Shown: positions 54,057 through 63,743, counted from the first letter of the stretch. The stretch: DNA of 64,000 nt from Pseudochrobactrum sp. sp1633 (GCF_030376605.1 NZ_JARRAE010000001.1:1-64000), one strand, 5' to 3'. The notes: generated from the letters alone by a model not told the origin. Numbers and translations: made by a program.

Positions 54057-56567
54057 ATGAAGACCCATGCCCGTGCGGTGGTTATTGGTGGTGGTGTGGT
54101 AGGCGTGTCTACGCTCTATCATCTGGCCAAAAAAGGCTGGACAGATTCTGTGCTGATCGAACGCAAGGAGCTCACCTCAGGCTCGACATGGCATGCGGCG
54201 GGGCTGCTGCCTCTGTTTAACCTAAGCTATTCGGTTGGCCAGATTCATAAATATTCAGTCAAATTCTATCAGGAACTGGAAAAAGAAACGGGACTGAATG
54301 TCGGTTTCAGCAATTGCACCAATATTCGTCTCGCGCGTACCAAGGATCGCTGGGACGAATATATGTATTATGCCGGTGTTGCGCAGACAATTGATGTGCC
54401 GGTGAAGCTGCTGACACCGGAAGAGGTGAAAGAGGTTTGGCCGCTTGCCGAGACAGACGGCATTCTGGGCGCGATCCAGCATCTAGATGACGGTTATATT
54501 CAGCCCGCAGATCTCACACAGGCGCTGGCAAAAGGCGCGCGTGATATGGGCGCTACGATTTATCGTTACACATCGGTGACCGGAATTGAGCAGCTGCCGG
54601 ACGGCAAATGGCTGGTGAAGACCGATAAGGGCGATATCACTGCAGATCATGTGATTTCGGCTTCGGGTAGTTTTGCTGCCAAAACCGGCAAAATGGTTGG
54701 GCTGACCGTGCCTGTGGTGCCTGTTGAGCATCAGTATATTGTCACCGAGCCGCATCCGGCGATTGTGGAGCGTAAGGCCAAAGGCCTGCCGGAAATGGGC
54801 GTGCTGCGCGAGAGCGACAGCTCATGGTATATGCGCGAAGAAAATGGCGGGTTGTTGCTCGGGCCATATGAAATCGGCGCGCCGGTTTGCTATCAGGACG
54901 GCCCGTCCGATGAGAGTGAATATGAGCTGTTTCAGGAAGACCTCGAACGCCTGATGCCATATATTGAAACCGCGATTGCGCGCGTTCCGGCCTTTGGTGA
55001 AGTGGGTATCAAGAAAGTTTATAACGGCGCGATTGCCTATACGCCGGATGGTAATCCGATTATCGGTCCTGCACCGGGATTGAAGAATTTCTGGCTCAAT
55101 GAAGGCCATTCCTTCGGTGTGACTGCGGCGGGTGGTGCAGGCTGGCAGCTTGCCGAATGGATTGTCGAAGGTGAGCCGTCGATTGATATGATGGGTGTCG
55201 ATCCGCGCCGCTTTGGCCCTTATGTGACCGAAGGTTATCTCAAGGAAAAGGCTGAAGAAGCCTATGCCGATGTTTTCACCGTGCATTATCCGGATGAAGA
55301 ACGCACTGCTGCGCGTCCTCTGAAGCGCTCGCCATCCTATGATCGCCAGAAGGCTCTGGGCGGGGTATTTGGTTCTGTCTATGGCTGGGAGCGTGCCAAC
55401 TGGTTTGCACCGGAAGGCTATGGCATCGATGTTGCCTCATTGGACAAGCCGGACGTGTTGCTGAACCAGAACCATCCGGAGCCGGATGCCAATGGCAAAG
55501 TTAAAGAACTCTGGTCGTTCCGCCGCTCGAACTATTTTGAGCATGTCGGCAATGAGGTGAAAAATGTCACCAATAATGTCGGCCTGCTGGATATGTCGCC
55601 TTTCGCCAAGATGGAAGTGACAGGCTCCGGCGCACGTCAGTGGCTGGAAAGCATTCTCGCCAATCGTGTGCCGAAGAAGCAGGGGCGCGTGGCGCTGAGC
55701 CATATGCTGACCGCGCAAGGCGGTGTGCAGAGCGAATTTACCGTCTATGAGTGGAAGCCTGGTAGCTTCTATCTGGTATCTGCCGGTGCCTATGAGAGTA
55801 TCGACCACGATTATCTCTATAAGCTGGCGCCAAAAGACGGCTCGGTTATTCTGCGCCCGATCACCCAGAAATATGGTGTGCTGGTACTTGCAGGGCCAAA
55901 CAGCCGTAAAGTCTTGCAGAAGCTCACCCGTACCAGTCTTTCCAATGAGGATTTCCCTTGGCTGACAGGTAAGGAAATCAGCGTTGGCACTGCGACTGCC
56001 CATGCTTTGCGCGTCAACTTTGTCGGGGAACTGGGCTGGGAGCTGCATCACCCGATTGAGCAGCAAAACACGATCTATGATCTGGTGATGGAAGCCGGTG
56101 CTGAATTTGGTATCAAGCCATTTGGTATCCGCGCCATGCTGTCGATGGGAATTGAAAAATCCTATCGCCTGATCCCGCGTGAAATGTCGGTTGAATACAA
56201 CGCCTTTGAATCCGGACTGGATCGCTTTGTCCATCCGAATAAAGGTGAGTTTATCGGCCGCGATGCTGCGGTTGCCGCGCGGGAAAAAGGTCTGCGCTGG
56301 AACTTTGTGACACTCGAAGTTCACAATGTTGACGATGCAGATGCCCGTGGCTCCGAGGCGATTTATAAAGATGGCAAACTGGTTGGCCGTGCCACCAATG
56401 GCGGCTTTGCATGGCGCCTCAATAAGAGCATTGCACTGGCAATGGTGAAACCGGAACATGCTGCGATCGGTACAGAGCTGGAAATCAATATTCTCGGCAA
56501 AAACTACAAGGCAACCATTGTGCCTGAATCACCGTTTGATCCAGAAAATGAGTGTTTGAAGGCTTAA
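54057..56567 (+). CDS. Dimethylglycine/sarcosine dehydrogenase-like FAD-GcvT protein
   Basis: An 836-aa enzyme. The N-terminal DAO-type FAD domain begins VIGGGVVGVSTLYHLAKKG (Rossmann glycines) and has GSTWHAAG, where the histidine commonly holds FAD covalently. An FAO_M linker follows near 375-430, and the C-terminal half is a GcvT-like folate-binding aminomethyltransferase fold (YGVLVLAGPNSRKVLQKL, FVGELGWELHHP). It oxidatively demethylates N-methylglycines and passes the one-carbon unit to folate. ATG 54057 with AGAGGA upstream is preferred over a longer frame from 53928. A GbdR-like regulator and betaine transporter nearby support the pathway. Confidence 0.9.
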   Translation: MKTHARAVVIGGGVVGVSTLYHLAKKGWTDSVLIERKELTSGSTWHAAGLLPLFNLSYSVGQIHKYSVKFYQELEKETGLNVGFSNCTNIRLARTKDRWDEYMYYAGVAQTIDVPVKLLTPEEVKEVWPLAETDGILGAIQHLDDGYIQPADLTQALAKGARDMGATIYRYTSVTGIEQLPDGKWLVKTDKGDITADHVISASGSFAAKTGKMVGLTVPVVPVEHQYIVTEPHPAIVERKAKGLPEMGVLRESDSSWYMREENGGLLLGPYEIGAPVCYQDGPSDESEYELFQEDLERLMPYIETAIARVPAFGEVGIKKVYNGAIAYTPDGNPIIGPAPGLKNFWLNEGHSFGVTAAGGAGWQLAEWIVEGEPSIDMMGVDPRRFGPYVTEGYLKEKAEEAYADVFTVHYPDEERTAARPLKRSPSYDRQKALGGVFGSVYGWERANWFAPEGYGIDVASLDKPDVLLNQNHPEPDANGKVKELWSFRRSNYFEHVGNEVKNVTNNVGLLDMSPFAKMEVTGSGARQWLESILANRVPKKQGRVALSHMLTAQGGVQSEFTVYEWKPGSFYLVSAGAYESIDHDYLYKLAPKDGSVILRPITQKYGVLVLAGPNSRKVLQKLTRTSLSNEDFPWLTGKEISVGTATAHALRVNFVGELGWELHHPIEQQNTIYDLVMEAGAEFGIKPFGIRAMLSMGIEKSYRLIPREMSVEYNAFESGLDRFVHPNKGEFIGRDAAVAAREKGLRWNFVTLEVHNVDDADARGSEAIYKDGKLVGRATNGGFAWRLNKSIALAMVKPEHAAIGTELEINILGKNYKATIVPESPFDPENECLKA

Positions 56568-56589
56568 ACGTCTCAATAATAGCAGAGAT

Positions 56590-56677
56590 AAAAATCACCG
56601 GTATTTCCTTTGAGATGTCGGTGATTTTTTATGTATTGAGTGCAAAAGAAAAAGGCCGGTAAGACCGGCCTTTTTAT
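56590..56677. terminator. Two convergent terminators
   Basis: Hairpin AAAAATCACCG / CGGTGATTTTT at 56590-56630 ends the dehydrogenase gene; AAAGGCCGGT / ACCGGCCTTT at 56648-56677 ends the regulator gene on the opposite strand. Confidence 0.85.
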
Positions 56678-56680
56678 ATT

Positions 56681-57685
56681 TTAAGCAGCGATCAGCTGTT
56701 TTCTGTCGGCACGTTCCTGCTGCGGTGAGCGGCCATAAAGCTCACGGTAGCATTTGGAGAAATGCGAGGCGGAGACAAAGCCGCAGGCCACAGCGACCTC
56801 AACCACCGGCATGGAAGACTGGATGAGCAAATGCCGTGCGCGGTCGAGACGAATTTCCAGATAATAGCGCGCCGGTGAGCGTCCCATTTCCTGACGGAAC
56901 AGGCGCTCAATCTGGCGGCGTGACAGACCGACATTTCCGGCCACATCAAGCAGCGACAGAGGCTCTGTGAGGCAACCTTCCATCATTTCAATGATTGAAA
57001 GCACTTTCGAGTTCTGTACGCCAAGGCGTGCACGCAACGGCAGGCGCTGACGGTCATGCGGCTTACGCACACGGTCGGTCAAAGCCTGCTCGCAGATACT
57101 GTTGACCAGATTTTCATCAAAGTCGTCGCCGATCAGTTTCAGCATCATATCCAGTGCTGCGGTGCCGCCCGCACAGGTGTAGAGATTGCTGTCGATCTCA
57201 AACAGATCGGCATAGACCTCAGCTTTTGGAAATGTTTCAGAAAAGCCAGGCAGGTTTTCCCAATGGATTGCGCAGCGTTTGCCGGAAAGCAAACCGGCTG
57301 CGGCAACGATATGTGCGCCGGTGCAAAGGCCGCCAACCGAAATCCCGCGATTGTAGGATTCACGCAGCCAGGCCAGTGTTGACTTGTTGTTGTAGTTTTC
57401 CACATGCACACCGGCACAAACAAAGACCATGCTGGGGCGGTTTTCCCCGATCAGGTTGCGGCGCTCATCATCCAGAGATGTGTTGGCGGCAATTTCAATG
57501 TCGCTGGATGCCATAACGGGCCTGCCGTCTGCAGAAGCCAGACGCCAGCGATAGGCCTCAAAACCAAGCATACGATTGGCAATGCGCAACGGTTCAATCG
57601 CTGTCGCAAAAGCGATCATAGAAAAGTTAGGTACCAAAAAAAAGACAATGGACCTCTTGAGCCGTGCTTTATCATTCATGGCCAT
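56681..57685 (-). CDS. GlxA-family AraC regulator (GbdR/ArgR-like)
   Basis: A 334-aa regulator with an N-terminal DJ-1/PfpI-like sensor domain (FFLVPNFSMIAFATAIEPL, GGLCTGAHIVAAAGLLSGKR) and a C-terminal AraC double HTH (LSLLDVAGNVGLSRRQIERL, VVEVAVACGFVSASHFSKCY). This family contains GbdR, which senses glycine betaine and dimethylglycine and switches on their breakdown. It faces the demethylating dehydrogenase gene and lies near the transporter, which supports that role here. Confidence 0.9.
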   Translation of the reverse strand: MAMNDKARLKRSIVFFLVPNFSMIAFATAIEPLRIANRMLGFEAYRWRLASADGRPVMASSDIEIAANTSLDDERRNLIGENRPSMVFVCAGVHVENYNNKSTLAWLRESYNRGISVGGLCTGAHIVAAAGLLSGKRCAIHWENLPGFSETFPKAEVYADLFEIDSNLYTCAGGTAALDMMLKLIGDDFDENLVNSICEQALTDRVRKPHDRQRLPLRARLGVQNSKVLSIIEMMEGCLTEPLSLLDVAGNVGLSRRQIERLFRQEMGRSPARYYLEIRLDRARHLLIQSSMPVVEVAVACGFVSASHFSKCYRELYGRSPQQERADRKQLIAA

Positions 57686-58101
57686 GTTCCCGTATATTAT
57701 TTTATATTTTTATGTCTGACCGGCCGTAATTCTGTCCCACACAGACGACGCAATCAGGATATTCTTATTGAGACATATTCTTCGGTATTAGGGAAGTGCG
57801 GCCAAATGCCTGTCGTAAAATGGTAATTTCATATCGAAAAATGGCGCGCAAACGCAGAAAAATTATAATCTTAGAATTGCTATAAATTCTCCGTATGTCG
57901 CGAACATTATATTGCTAAATAACGAAGCAGCTTTTTTAAGTGCTCTGCGCGAAAAATTGCCCGTAATAATTTTAAAACATTGATTTTCTGATGCAACCGT
58001 AACAGGTTCTGTTGCGTTTAGAGATATGAGGCTTTTCTGCTTTAGCATGCTCTGTCAGAAAAGCAGATCAGCTTTTCATATATGGTTTAGGAGATATCTT
58101 G
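57686..58101. other. Gene-free AT-rich region
   Basis: No gene with a ribosome site is seen in 416 bases. It should hold the promoter of the leftward regulator and that of the rightward entericidin-like gene, whose ribosome site GGAG lies at 58090-58093. Confidence 0.45.
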
Positions 58102-58236
58102 ATGAAGACTTCTGTGTTTGCTCCGTTTGTTATTGTTCTTTGTGCGCTTTCGCTGGCAGCCTGCGCCAATACTGTGCGTGGCGTTGGTAAAGATGTAAAA
58201 GATACCGGCCGCGCAGTGCAGCAGACTATTCAGTAA
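58102..58236 (+). CDS. Entericidin-like small lipoprotein
   Basis: A 44-aa product. A lipoprotein signal (VIVLCALSLAAC; lipobox LAAC) precedes the mature peptide ANTVRGVGKDVKDTGRAVQQ, the core of the entericidin A/B family. E. coli entericidins form a bacteriolytic/antidote pair in stationary phase; single-copy relatives are common and poorly understood. ATG 58102 is preceded by GGAG. No partner gene lies next to it. A strong terminator follows. Confidence 0.85.
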   Translation: MKTSVFAPFVIVLCALSLAACANTVRGVGKDVKDTGRAVQQTIQ

Positions 58237-58288
58237 TATTGGTCAGTCAATATTGGCCTGAGCATCCGGATGCTCTGAAAAGACATAT

Positions 58289-58324
58289 AAAAGCCCGCCG
58301 CGTGAAAACGCGGCGGGCTTTTTG
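58289..58324 (+). terminator. Terminator after entericidin-like gene
   Basis: AAAGCCCGCCGCGT / ACGCGGCGGGCTTT followed by TT. A smaller palindrome (GAGCATCC / GGATGCTC) lies at 58260-58275. Confidence 0.88.
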
Positions 58325-58339
58325 ACAGTAATATTTCCG

Positions 58340-58444
58340 ATTAGAGCGCCGGGCGCCCTATTGGGCGCACAAAAGTAGCTCTAGATTCTTTTAATTGCCG
58401 CATGTTCGCGAACGCTAAATGAATTCATTTAGCTGCGACATGCT
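58340..58444. repeat. Intergenic palindromic mosaic element
   Basis: A compact set of nested inverted repeats: TAGAGC with AGCTCTA, GGGCGCCC and GGGCGC, GTTCGCGAAC at 58404-58413, a perfect 20-base palindrome at 58414-58433, and GCATG / CATGC enclosing both. It resembles the intergenic mosaic repeats of Rhizobiales genomes. It ends at the stop codon of the betaine ATPase gene. Confidence 0.6.
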
Positions 58445-59500
58445 TTAACGTCTGACCATTGCCGCCATAACTGAAGTGACGGATGTCTGGCCGATAATCA
58501 GACCCTTTTCACAGCAAACATTAATCTGCTCGGATTTTTCATCGACCAGCTTGCGCATCGCTTCCTCCAGCAGGCTGTCAAAGCGGATGACCGGCAAATC
58601 GCTGCTGTCGCCCTGAGGTGGTGTCATGATCGTATCGACACGGATGACCCGCCCGCGATTGACCTCCTGCACAAAGCTTTCAATATAGGCATCTGCGGGA
58701 TTGAGCACGATGTCCTGACCCGTGCCTTGCTGAATAATTTCACCATCACGCAAAATCGCAATCCGGTCGCCAAGTCGCAAAGCTTCATCCAGATCATGGG
58801 TGATGAAGACGACGGTCTTTTTGATTTCCTTTTGCAGATCAAGCAGAACGGATTGCATATCAACACGGATCAGCGGATCAAGTGCCGAAAATGCCTCGTC
58901 CATCAGCAGGATTGGTGCATCATTGGTGAGCGCGCGGGCAAGGCCGACACGCTGCTGCATGCCGCCTGACAATTGGTTCGGATATTTTTCCTCAAAGCCT
59001 TTCAGGCCGACACGCTCAATCCAGCGATGCGCTTCTTCCAGCCGTCTGGCGCGGGGGGCGCCTTGAATTTCCAGCCCGTAAACGGTGTTTTCCAGAACCG
59101 TGCGGTGAGGTAGCAGAGCGAATTTCTGAAACACCATTGCCGTTTTAAGGCGGCGGAATTCACGTAGCTGCGCCGGTGACATGGTGACAACATCTTCGCC
59201 ATCCACCAGCAACTCGCCGCTGGTCGGATCAATCAGCCGGTTGATATGGCGGATGAGTGTGGATTTGCCGGAACCAGACAAACCCATAACCACCTGAATG
59301 CCGCCCGCGGGCATATCAATATTAATATCCCGCAGGCCAAGAATATGCCCGTGCTTGTCATTCAGCTCTGCTTTGGTCATGCCGTCTTTGACAAGCTGCA
59401 CGCAGGTTTTCGGATCATGGCCGAAAATCTTGTAAAGATGACGGATTGAAATGCCCGCCGCAGGTTGTTCCGTGGTCGAAGCTGGTGAATGATTAGCCAT
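58445..59500 (-). CDS. proV: Glycine betaine/choline ABC transporter ATPase
   Basis: A 351-aa ATPase of the ProV/ChoV type. The N-terminal extension (IRHLYKIFGHDPKTC) precedes the core: Walker A GLSGSGKS (73-80), signature LSGGMQQRVGLARAL, Walker B ILLMDEAFSALDP, and the switch histidine in ITHDLDEAL. The C-terminus keeps a shortened CBS-like region, shorter than the ~400 aa of E. coli ProV. It overlaps the permease gene by 8 bases. It powers uptake of betaine or choline for osmoprotection and catabolism. Confidence 0.94.
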   Translation of the reverse strand: MANHSPASTTEQPAAGISIRHLYKIFGHDPKTCVQLVKDGMTKAELNDKHGHILGLRDINIDMPAGGIQVVMGLSGSGKSTLIRHINRLIDPTSGELLVDGEDVVTMSPAQLREFRRLKTAMVFQKFALLPHRTVLENTVYGLEIQGAPRARRLEEAHRWIERVGLKGFEEKYPNQLSGGMQQRVGLARALTNDAPILLMDEAFSALDPLIRVDMQSVLLDLQKEIKKTVVFITHDLDEALRLGDRIAILRDGEIIQQGTGQDIVLNPADAYIESFVQEVNRGRVIRVDTIMTPPQGDSSDLPVIRFDSLLEEAMRKLVDEKSEQINVCCEKGLIIGQTSVTSVMAAMVRR

Positions 59501-60380
59501 GCGTTATCTCCAGATGCTTCTGCAGCCGCGCGCCATATGCCTGACTGATACGGTCAAAGATGATCGCAATGCCGACGATCGCCATGCCGTTGAAAATACC
59601 CAGCGTGAAATACTGGTTGGAAATGGCTTTGAGCACCGGTTGTCCCAGCCCCTGCACACCAATCATCGAGGCAATAACTACCATTGCCAGCGCCATCATG
59701 ATTGTCTGGTTGATGCCAGCCATAATTGTGGGCAGCGCCAAGGGCAGCTGCACATTCTTGAGCTTCTGCCAGGGGGAGGAGCCAAATGCATCGGCTGCCT
59801 CCAGTACATCACGGTCAACCTGCCGGATGCCGAGATTGGTCAGGCGGATAATCGGGGGAATGGCATAGATAACAACGGCGATTAACCCGGGTACACGGCC
59901 GATGCCGAGCAGCATAACCACGGGAATGAGATAAACAAAGCTCGGCATTGTCTGCATAATATCCAGCACAGGGCTGATGAAACTTTGCAGACGATTGGAT
60001 TTGGCCATCAGAATGCCGGTCGGAATGCCAACCAGAATGGCGATGACGGTACAGACGAAAATCATCGAGATTGTTTTCATCGTATCTTCCCACATGCCGA
60101 GATAACCGATGATGAACAATGTAATGACAGAGCCGATTGTAATTTTAAGGCTGCGGCTGGAGAACCATGCAATAACAGCAATTATCAGCAAAATAACAGG
60201 CCACGGCGTGCCGGTCATAAAGCGCTCTGCTTTAATCAGAAAAAATTGCAGCGGATTGAAAAAACCTTCAATCGCATCCCCGTAAGCACGGGTGAAGCTG
60301 CGGAATGTCTCGTCAATCGCTTTTTTAAGATTGGTAAGTGTTGCATTGTCGAGGTTGGGAAAGCGGTACAGCCAGTCCAT
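59493..60380 (-). CDS. proW: Glycine betaine/choline ABC transporter permease
   Basis: A 295-aa permease with six TM helices. QTMPSFVYLIPVVMLLGIG and the EAA loop EAADAFGSSPWQKLKNVQLP are diagnostic for ProW/ChoW; IMAGINQTIMMALAMVVIAS follows. It overlaps the ATPase gene and comes 128 bases after the binding-protein gene, separated by a stem-loop. Confidence 0.94.
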   Translation of the reverse strand: MDWLYRFPNLDNATLTNLKKAIDETFRSFTRAYGDAIEGFFNPLQFFLIKAERFMTGTPWPVILLIIAVIAWFSSRSLKITIGSVITLFIIGYLGMWEDTMKTISMIFVCTVIAILVGIPTGILMAKSNRLQSFISPVLDIMQTMPSFVYLIPVVMLLGIGRVPGLIAVVIYAIPPIIRLTNLGIRQVDRDVLEAADAFGSSPWQKLKNVQLPLALPTIMAGINQTIMMALAMVVIASMIGVQGLGQPVLKAISNQYFTLGIFNGMAIVGIAIIFDRISQAYGARLQKHLEITHG

Positions 60381-60434
60381 GAAGCGTCTGTTCTCCGATT
60401 TGCAGCTCAGTCAGTTCCTGTAAAGAACGATCGC

Positions 60435-60461
60435 CTGTCCGGCACAAAGGGCACCGGACAG
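60435..60461 (-). terminator. Stem-loop between binding-protein and permease genes
   Basis: CTGTCCGGCAC-type arms paired with GCACCGGACAG, in the proX-proW gap; a short T run follows only in the opposite direction. Probably sets unequal expression of the binding protein. Confidence 0.6.
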
Positions 60462-60508
60462 AGATTTTTGAAGTCGCTTTGTCACTGATAAAAATCAGAG
60501 ACAAAAGA

Positions 60509-61519
60509 TCAGATTGCAGCTTTCACTTTTTCTGCCACATCTGCCGGAACCCACTTCGTCCACATATCCTCATTGGTTTTCAGAAAGTGGATGGCTGCCT
60601 GTTCACCGGTTGCCTGATTATCAGTCATCCATGCGAGCAGCTTGTTCAGGGTTTCGTTCGACCATGAGCGGTTCTTCAGGTAGTCGAGAGCCGGACCTGC
60701 ACGTTCAGAAAACTTGCTGGTTACAAGGGTTTCAACGCGATCTTTCGGCCAGCCGTTTTTCTTCGGATCAGGGCAATCAAGCACAGTGTTGCAGCGCTTC
60801 CATTCGGCTTCATCAATGTCATAGCCGGTCTTCAGCATAACCATTTCATATTTGCCGAGCAGAGCAGTCGGTGCCCAATAAAAGGCTGCAATCGGCTCTT
60901 TACGCTCATTGGCTTTGGCAATCGCGCCGTCAAGCCCTGCTGCCGAACCGGTATCAATCAGATTGAAACCTGCTTTTTCAAACTCGAAGGCTTTAAAAAA
61001 CTGACTGGTAACAACGGTTCCGCCCCAGCCTGGTGCGCCGTTATAAATGGCACCCTTGGACGGATTTTCAGGATCCGGAAACAGATCCGGATGTTTGAGC
61101 AGGTCATCAAAGGTTTTAATGTCAGGGTTTTTATCGGCAATATATTTAGGTATCCACCATCCCTGTTCACCGCCATCAGGCAGAGACTGGGAGAGGGCGA
61201 TGATCTTACCGTCATCGAAACCTTTTTTCACAATTTCCGGCAGCAGGTCGACCCAGCCTTCGGGAGCAATGTCCGGCTGACCTTTTTCAACCATAGATGT
61301 AATGGTCGGAACGGTGTCGCCGACGACAATCTCCGCATTGCAGCCATAGCCTGCATTCAGAACGATTTTATCGAGATTTGAAAGCAATTCTGCTGATTGC
61401 CAGTTCATATTGGAGATGGTGACATCTCCGCATTCAGCAGCTTGCGCAGAGACAGACATCATACCGGAAACTGTCAGTAAACCGGCAGCCAGAATAGTTG
61501 AGGCAAACAACGTCTTCAT
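60509..61519 (-). CDS. proX: Glycine betaine/choline-binding protein
   Basis: A 336-aa periplasmic protein with a signal peptide (ILAAGLLTVSGMMSVSAQAA). ISNMNWQSAELLSNLDKIVL and GDTVPTITSMVEKGQPDIAP are family marks; tryptophans in GWVDLLPE, GGEQGWWIPKY and AFYWAPT can form the aromatic box for the trimethylammonium head. It is the first gene of the operon. Rhizobial ChoX (choline) and ProX (betaine) cannot be told apart by eye. Confidence 0.92.
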   Translation of the reverse strand: MKTLFASTILAAGLLTVSGMMSVSAQAAECGDVTISNMNWQSAELLSNLDKIVLNAGYGCNAEIVVGDTVPTITSMVEKGQPDIAPEGWVDLLPEIVKKGFDDGKIIALSQSLPDGGEQGWWIPKYIADKNPDIKTFDDLLKHPDLFPDPENPSKGAIYNGAPGWGGTVVTSQFFKAFEFEKAGFNLIDTGSAAGLDGAIAKANERKEPIAAFYWAPTALLGKYEMVMLKTGYDIDEAEWKRCNTVLDCPDPKKNGWPKDRVETLVTSKFSERAGPALDYLKNRSWSNETLNKLLAWMTDNQATGEQAAIHFLKTNEDMWTKWVPADVAEKVKAAI

Positions 61520-62298
61520 ATGTGTTCTCCTGTTCCCCGTGGTACCGGTTGTTTTTTGTCTCCGGTGGTACCGTTGCCGGAGACAGTTATTTTTATAGTC
61601 CCATGCAATATTCTAAGGAGAAATCTGAGCGGCTTGACAACGACGATCAGTAACACATTCGCGACATTCGCAGTTAAAGCGTGAAAAATTTTGATTTTGC
61701 CGGAAAATATGCGGAAGACGCGATTTAAATCTTTCGACTTTTAAAAATCATGACAATTAAAATCAGAAATATGCGTTTGCGTTACTTTTGCAGCGTGAAT
61801 TAAATCATATAAATATGATGGTATTATACTTGTATTCTTTAATATGGCTTTGAAATATAATGAGATTTATAAAACAGTCGCTTTATTATGCATGAGGGCT
61901 GGTCAGGCAACAAGCGCAAAAATTGGTTTGCTACAGTGCGAATTTAATCCGCAACGGCAAAAACCGCGCTGTGGCTTTAAAAGCTTGCGCGGTAATTGCC
62001 AAAATACGCTTGGCACATCTGCCTCACTCAACGCGGCAGATTAAAATACAACTCCGGTACGCAGTACCTGATCCGGAGCGGGAGACATGAATGTCTCTTA
62101 TCCACTCTTTTAAACGCACATCGTTACCGTTCGGTTAGCAAGAGTTTAACGGGTGGTAAATATTGAGGTTTTTTGATTGTTTTTCTCTGATGACAGAGAA
62201 AATTGCTGTCAGGTGATCTTGTTGTTCTATAAAAATAAGAACATCTGCCTGATTATTGCTACTCTGATTATTTCAGCGTGCAGATTAAAGGAAAAATA
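61520..62298. other. Long gene-free region
   Basis: About 780 AT-rich bases with no gene I can support. It must contain the proX promoter at its left end and the EamA promoter at its right end. A 66-codon frame at 61844-62044 has no ribosome site and odd composition. Confidence 0.45.
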
Positions 62299-62727
62299 AT
62301 GACAGAAAGCTGGCAGTTCTGGGCGCTGGTATCGGCTGCATTTGCAGCGCTGACGGCAATTTTTGCCAAGCTGGGCATTGCAGGAATCAATTCGGATTTT
62401 GCGACTTTTATCCGAACGCTGGTGATTATTGCTGCACTGTGTCTGTTTCTCACAATTAGCGGGCAATGGCAGAAAACGACGGATATTTCCGCCAAAAGCT
62501 GGCTGTTTCTGGTGCTGTCAGGTCTTGCGACCGGCGCATCATGGATCGCCTATTTTCGTGCGCTCAAAATCGGCGATGCGGCGCGCGTCGCACCGGTAGA
62601 CAAGCTGTCGATCATCATGGTGGCAATTTTTGGCGTTGTTTTTCTTGGCGAAAAACTTTCCGCGATTAACTGGGCAGGTGTGGTGATGATTGCAGGCGGC
62701 GTTATTTTGCTGTCGCTAAAGGTTTAA
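62299..62727 (+). CDS. EamA-domain half-size transporter
   Basis: A 142-aa membrane protein with a single EamA unit of five TM helices (FWALVSAAFAALTAIFAKLG, SGLATGASWIAYFRALKIGD, VAPVDKLSIIMVAIFGVVFL). Full DMT exporters have two units; this one would work as a dimer. ATG 62299 follows AAAGGAA. Its stop codon overlaps the stop of the convergent TauE-like gene. Confidence 0.88.
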   Translation: MTESWQFWALVSAAFAALTAIFAKLGIAGINSDFATFIRTLVIIAALCLFLTISGQWQKTTDISAKSWLFLVLSGLATGASWIAYFRALKIGDAARVAPVDKLSIIMVAIFGVVFLGEKLSAINWAGVVMIAGGVILLSLKV

Positions 62728-63509
62728 AAGCCGAGCCACAGACGCAACGGATTAGCCGGTTCCATCAGCAGGCGGATTGTTAGAAGAACACAGGTGATGA
62801 TCAGCAATGGTTTGATCAGTCCTGCGCCTACGCGCATTGCCAGATGCGCACCGGCTGTAGCGCCGAACATTTGTGCCACACCCATCACCAGACCGACTTT
62901 CCAGTTAATTGCACCGAACGCCAGAAACGTCAGGAAACTGCCGAAGTTGGAAGCAAAGTTCAGCATTTTGGTATGTGCTGTTGCTTTAAGCAGACCATAA
63001 CCGGCCAGCGAGACAAAGCACAGCATGAAGAAAGAGCCGGTGCCGGGGCCAAACAAACCATCATAAAAACCGATCAGCGGCACAATTGTGAGGCCGAAGA
63101 GAAACGGCTTCATGCGCTGGGCGCGGCTGACATCGCCGACATTCGGTTTGAGAGCAAAATAAATTGCGATAGCAATCAGCAGAACCGGCAGCAGGCCATA
63201 GAGCATATCGCCCGGAATATAAGTGGCGAGCAGTGCACCGAACACGGCACCAATGCCGGACATTAAGGCCTGTGGTAGCTGCTCTTTGATATTCACATGG
63301 CCTTTTCGTGCATAGGAAATGGTTGCTGAAGAGGAGCCGAATAAAGACTGGAGCTTGTTGGTGCCGAGTGCCTCAACAGGCGGTATGCCTGCCAGCATCA
63401 GTGCCGGAACGGTAATCATACCGCCACCACCGGCAATTGCATCAATAAAACCGGCGATAAAACCTGCAAGGGCCAACAGCAGAAGCATGGAATCAATAGA
63501 TGCGGACAT
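62724..63509 (-). CDS. TauE/SafE-family permease
   Basis: A 261-aa membrane protein (TSUP family) with about eight TM helices. GFIDAIAGGGGMITVPALML and GTNKLQSLFGSSSATISY are the N-terminal half motif, and DGLFGPGTGSFFML with TAHTKMLNFASNFGSFLTFL the C-terminal half. These proteins move sulfite, sulfoacetate or similar anions. ATG 63509 is preferred because the family begins near ASIDSMLLLLALAGF; a longer frame from 63560 looks unlikely. Confidence 0.9.
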   Translation of the reverse strand: MSASIDSMLLLLALAGFIAGFIDAIAGGGGMITVPALMLAGIPPVEALGTNKLQSLFGSSSATISYARKGHVNIKEQLPQALMSGIGAVFGALLATYIPGDMLYGLLPVLLIAIAIYFALKPNVGDVSRAQRMKPFLFGLTIVPLIGFYDGLFGPGTGSFFMLCFVSLAGYGLLKATAHTKMLNFASNFGSFLTFLAFGAINWKVGLVMGVAQMFGATAGAHLAMRVGAGLIKPLLIITCVLLTIRLLMEPANPLRLWLGF

Positions 63510-63743
63510 GAGAACCGTTAGAAGCTGTGCTGCTGATCTTGCAAAAACCGGAGAGGGCAAGCGGCAAACTTTAATCTTGGGGGCAATTCATAAAGACTGC
63601 GGGAATGCGGCGCAAGATACAGCAGAGCAATAACAGAATTGTTTGTTTAAATCTGTCCTGTATCTAAAGAATTGCCCGGCAGGACTTGTCATTTGGCCGC
63701 AGTCTTGCCAACACTGCAATACAAGAATTTTCGGGGACAGTTA

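Noticed and set aside
55437-56459. 340-codon minus-strand frame opposite the dehydrogenase gene
   Set aside because: Antisense shadow; no domain motif, while the plus strand is clearly conserved.
61844-62044. 66-codon plus-strand frame in the long gap
   Set aside because: No ribosome site, no recognisable family, composition unlike neighbours.
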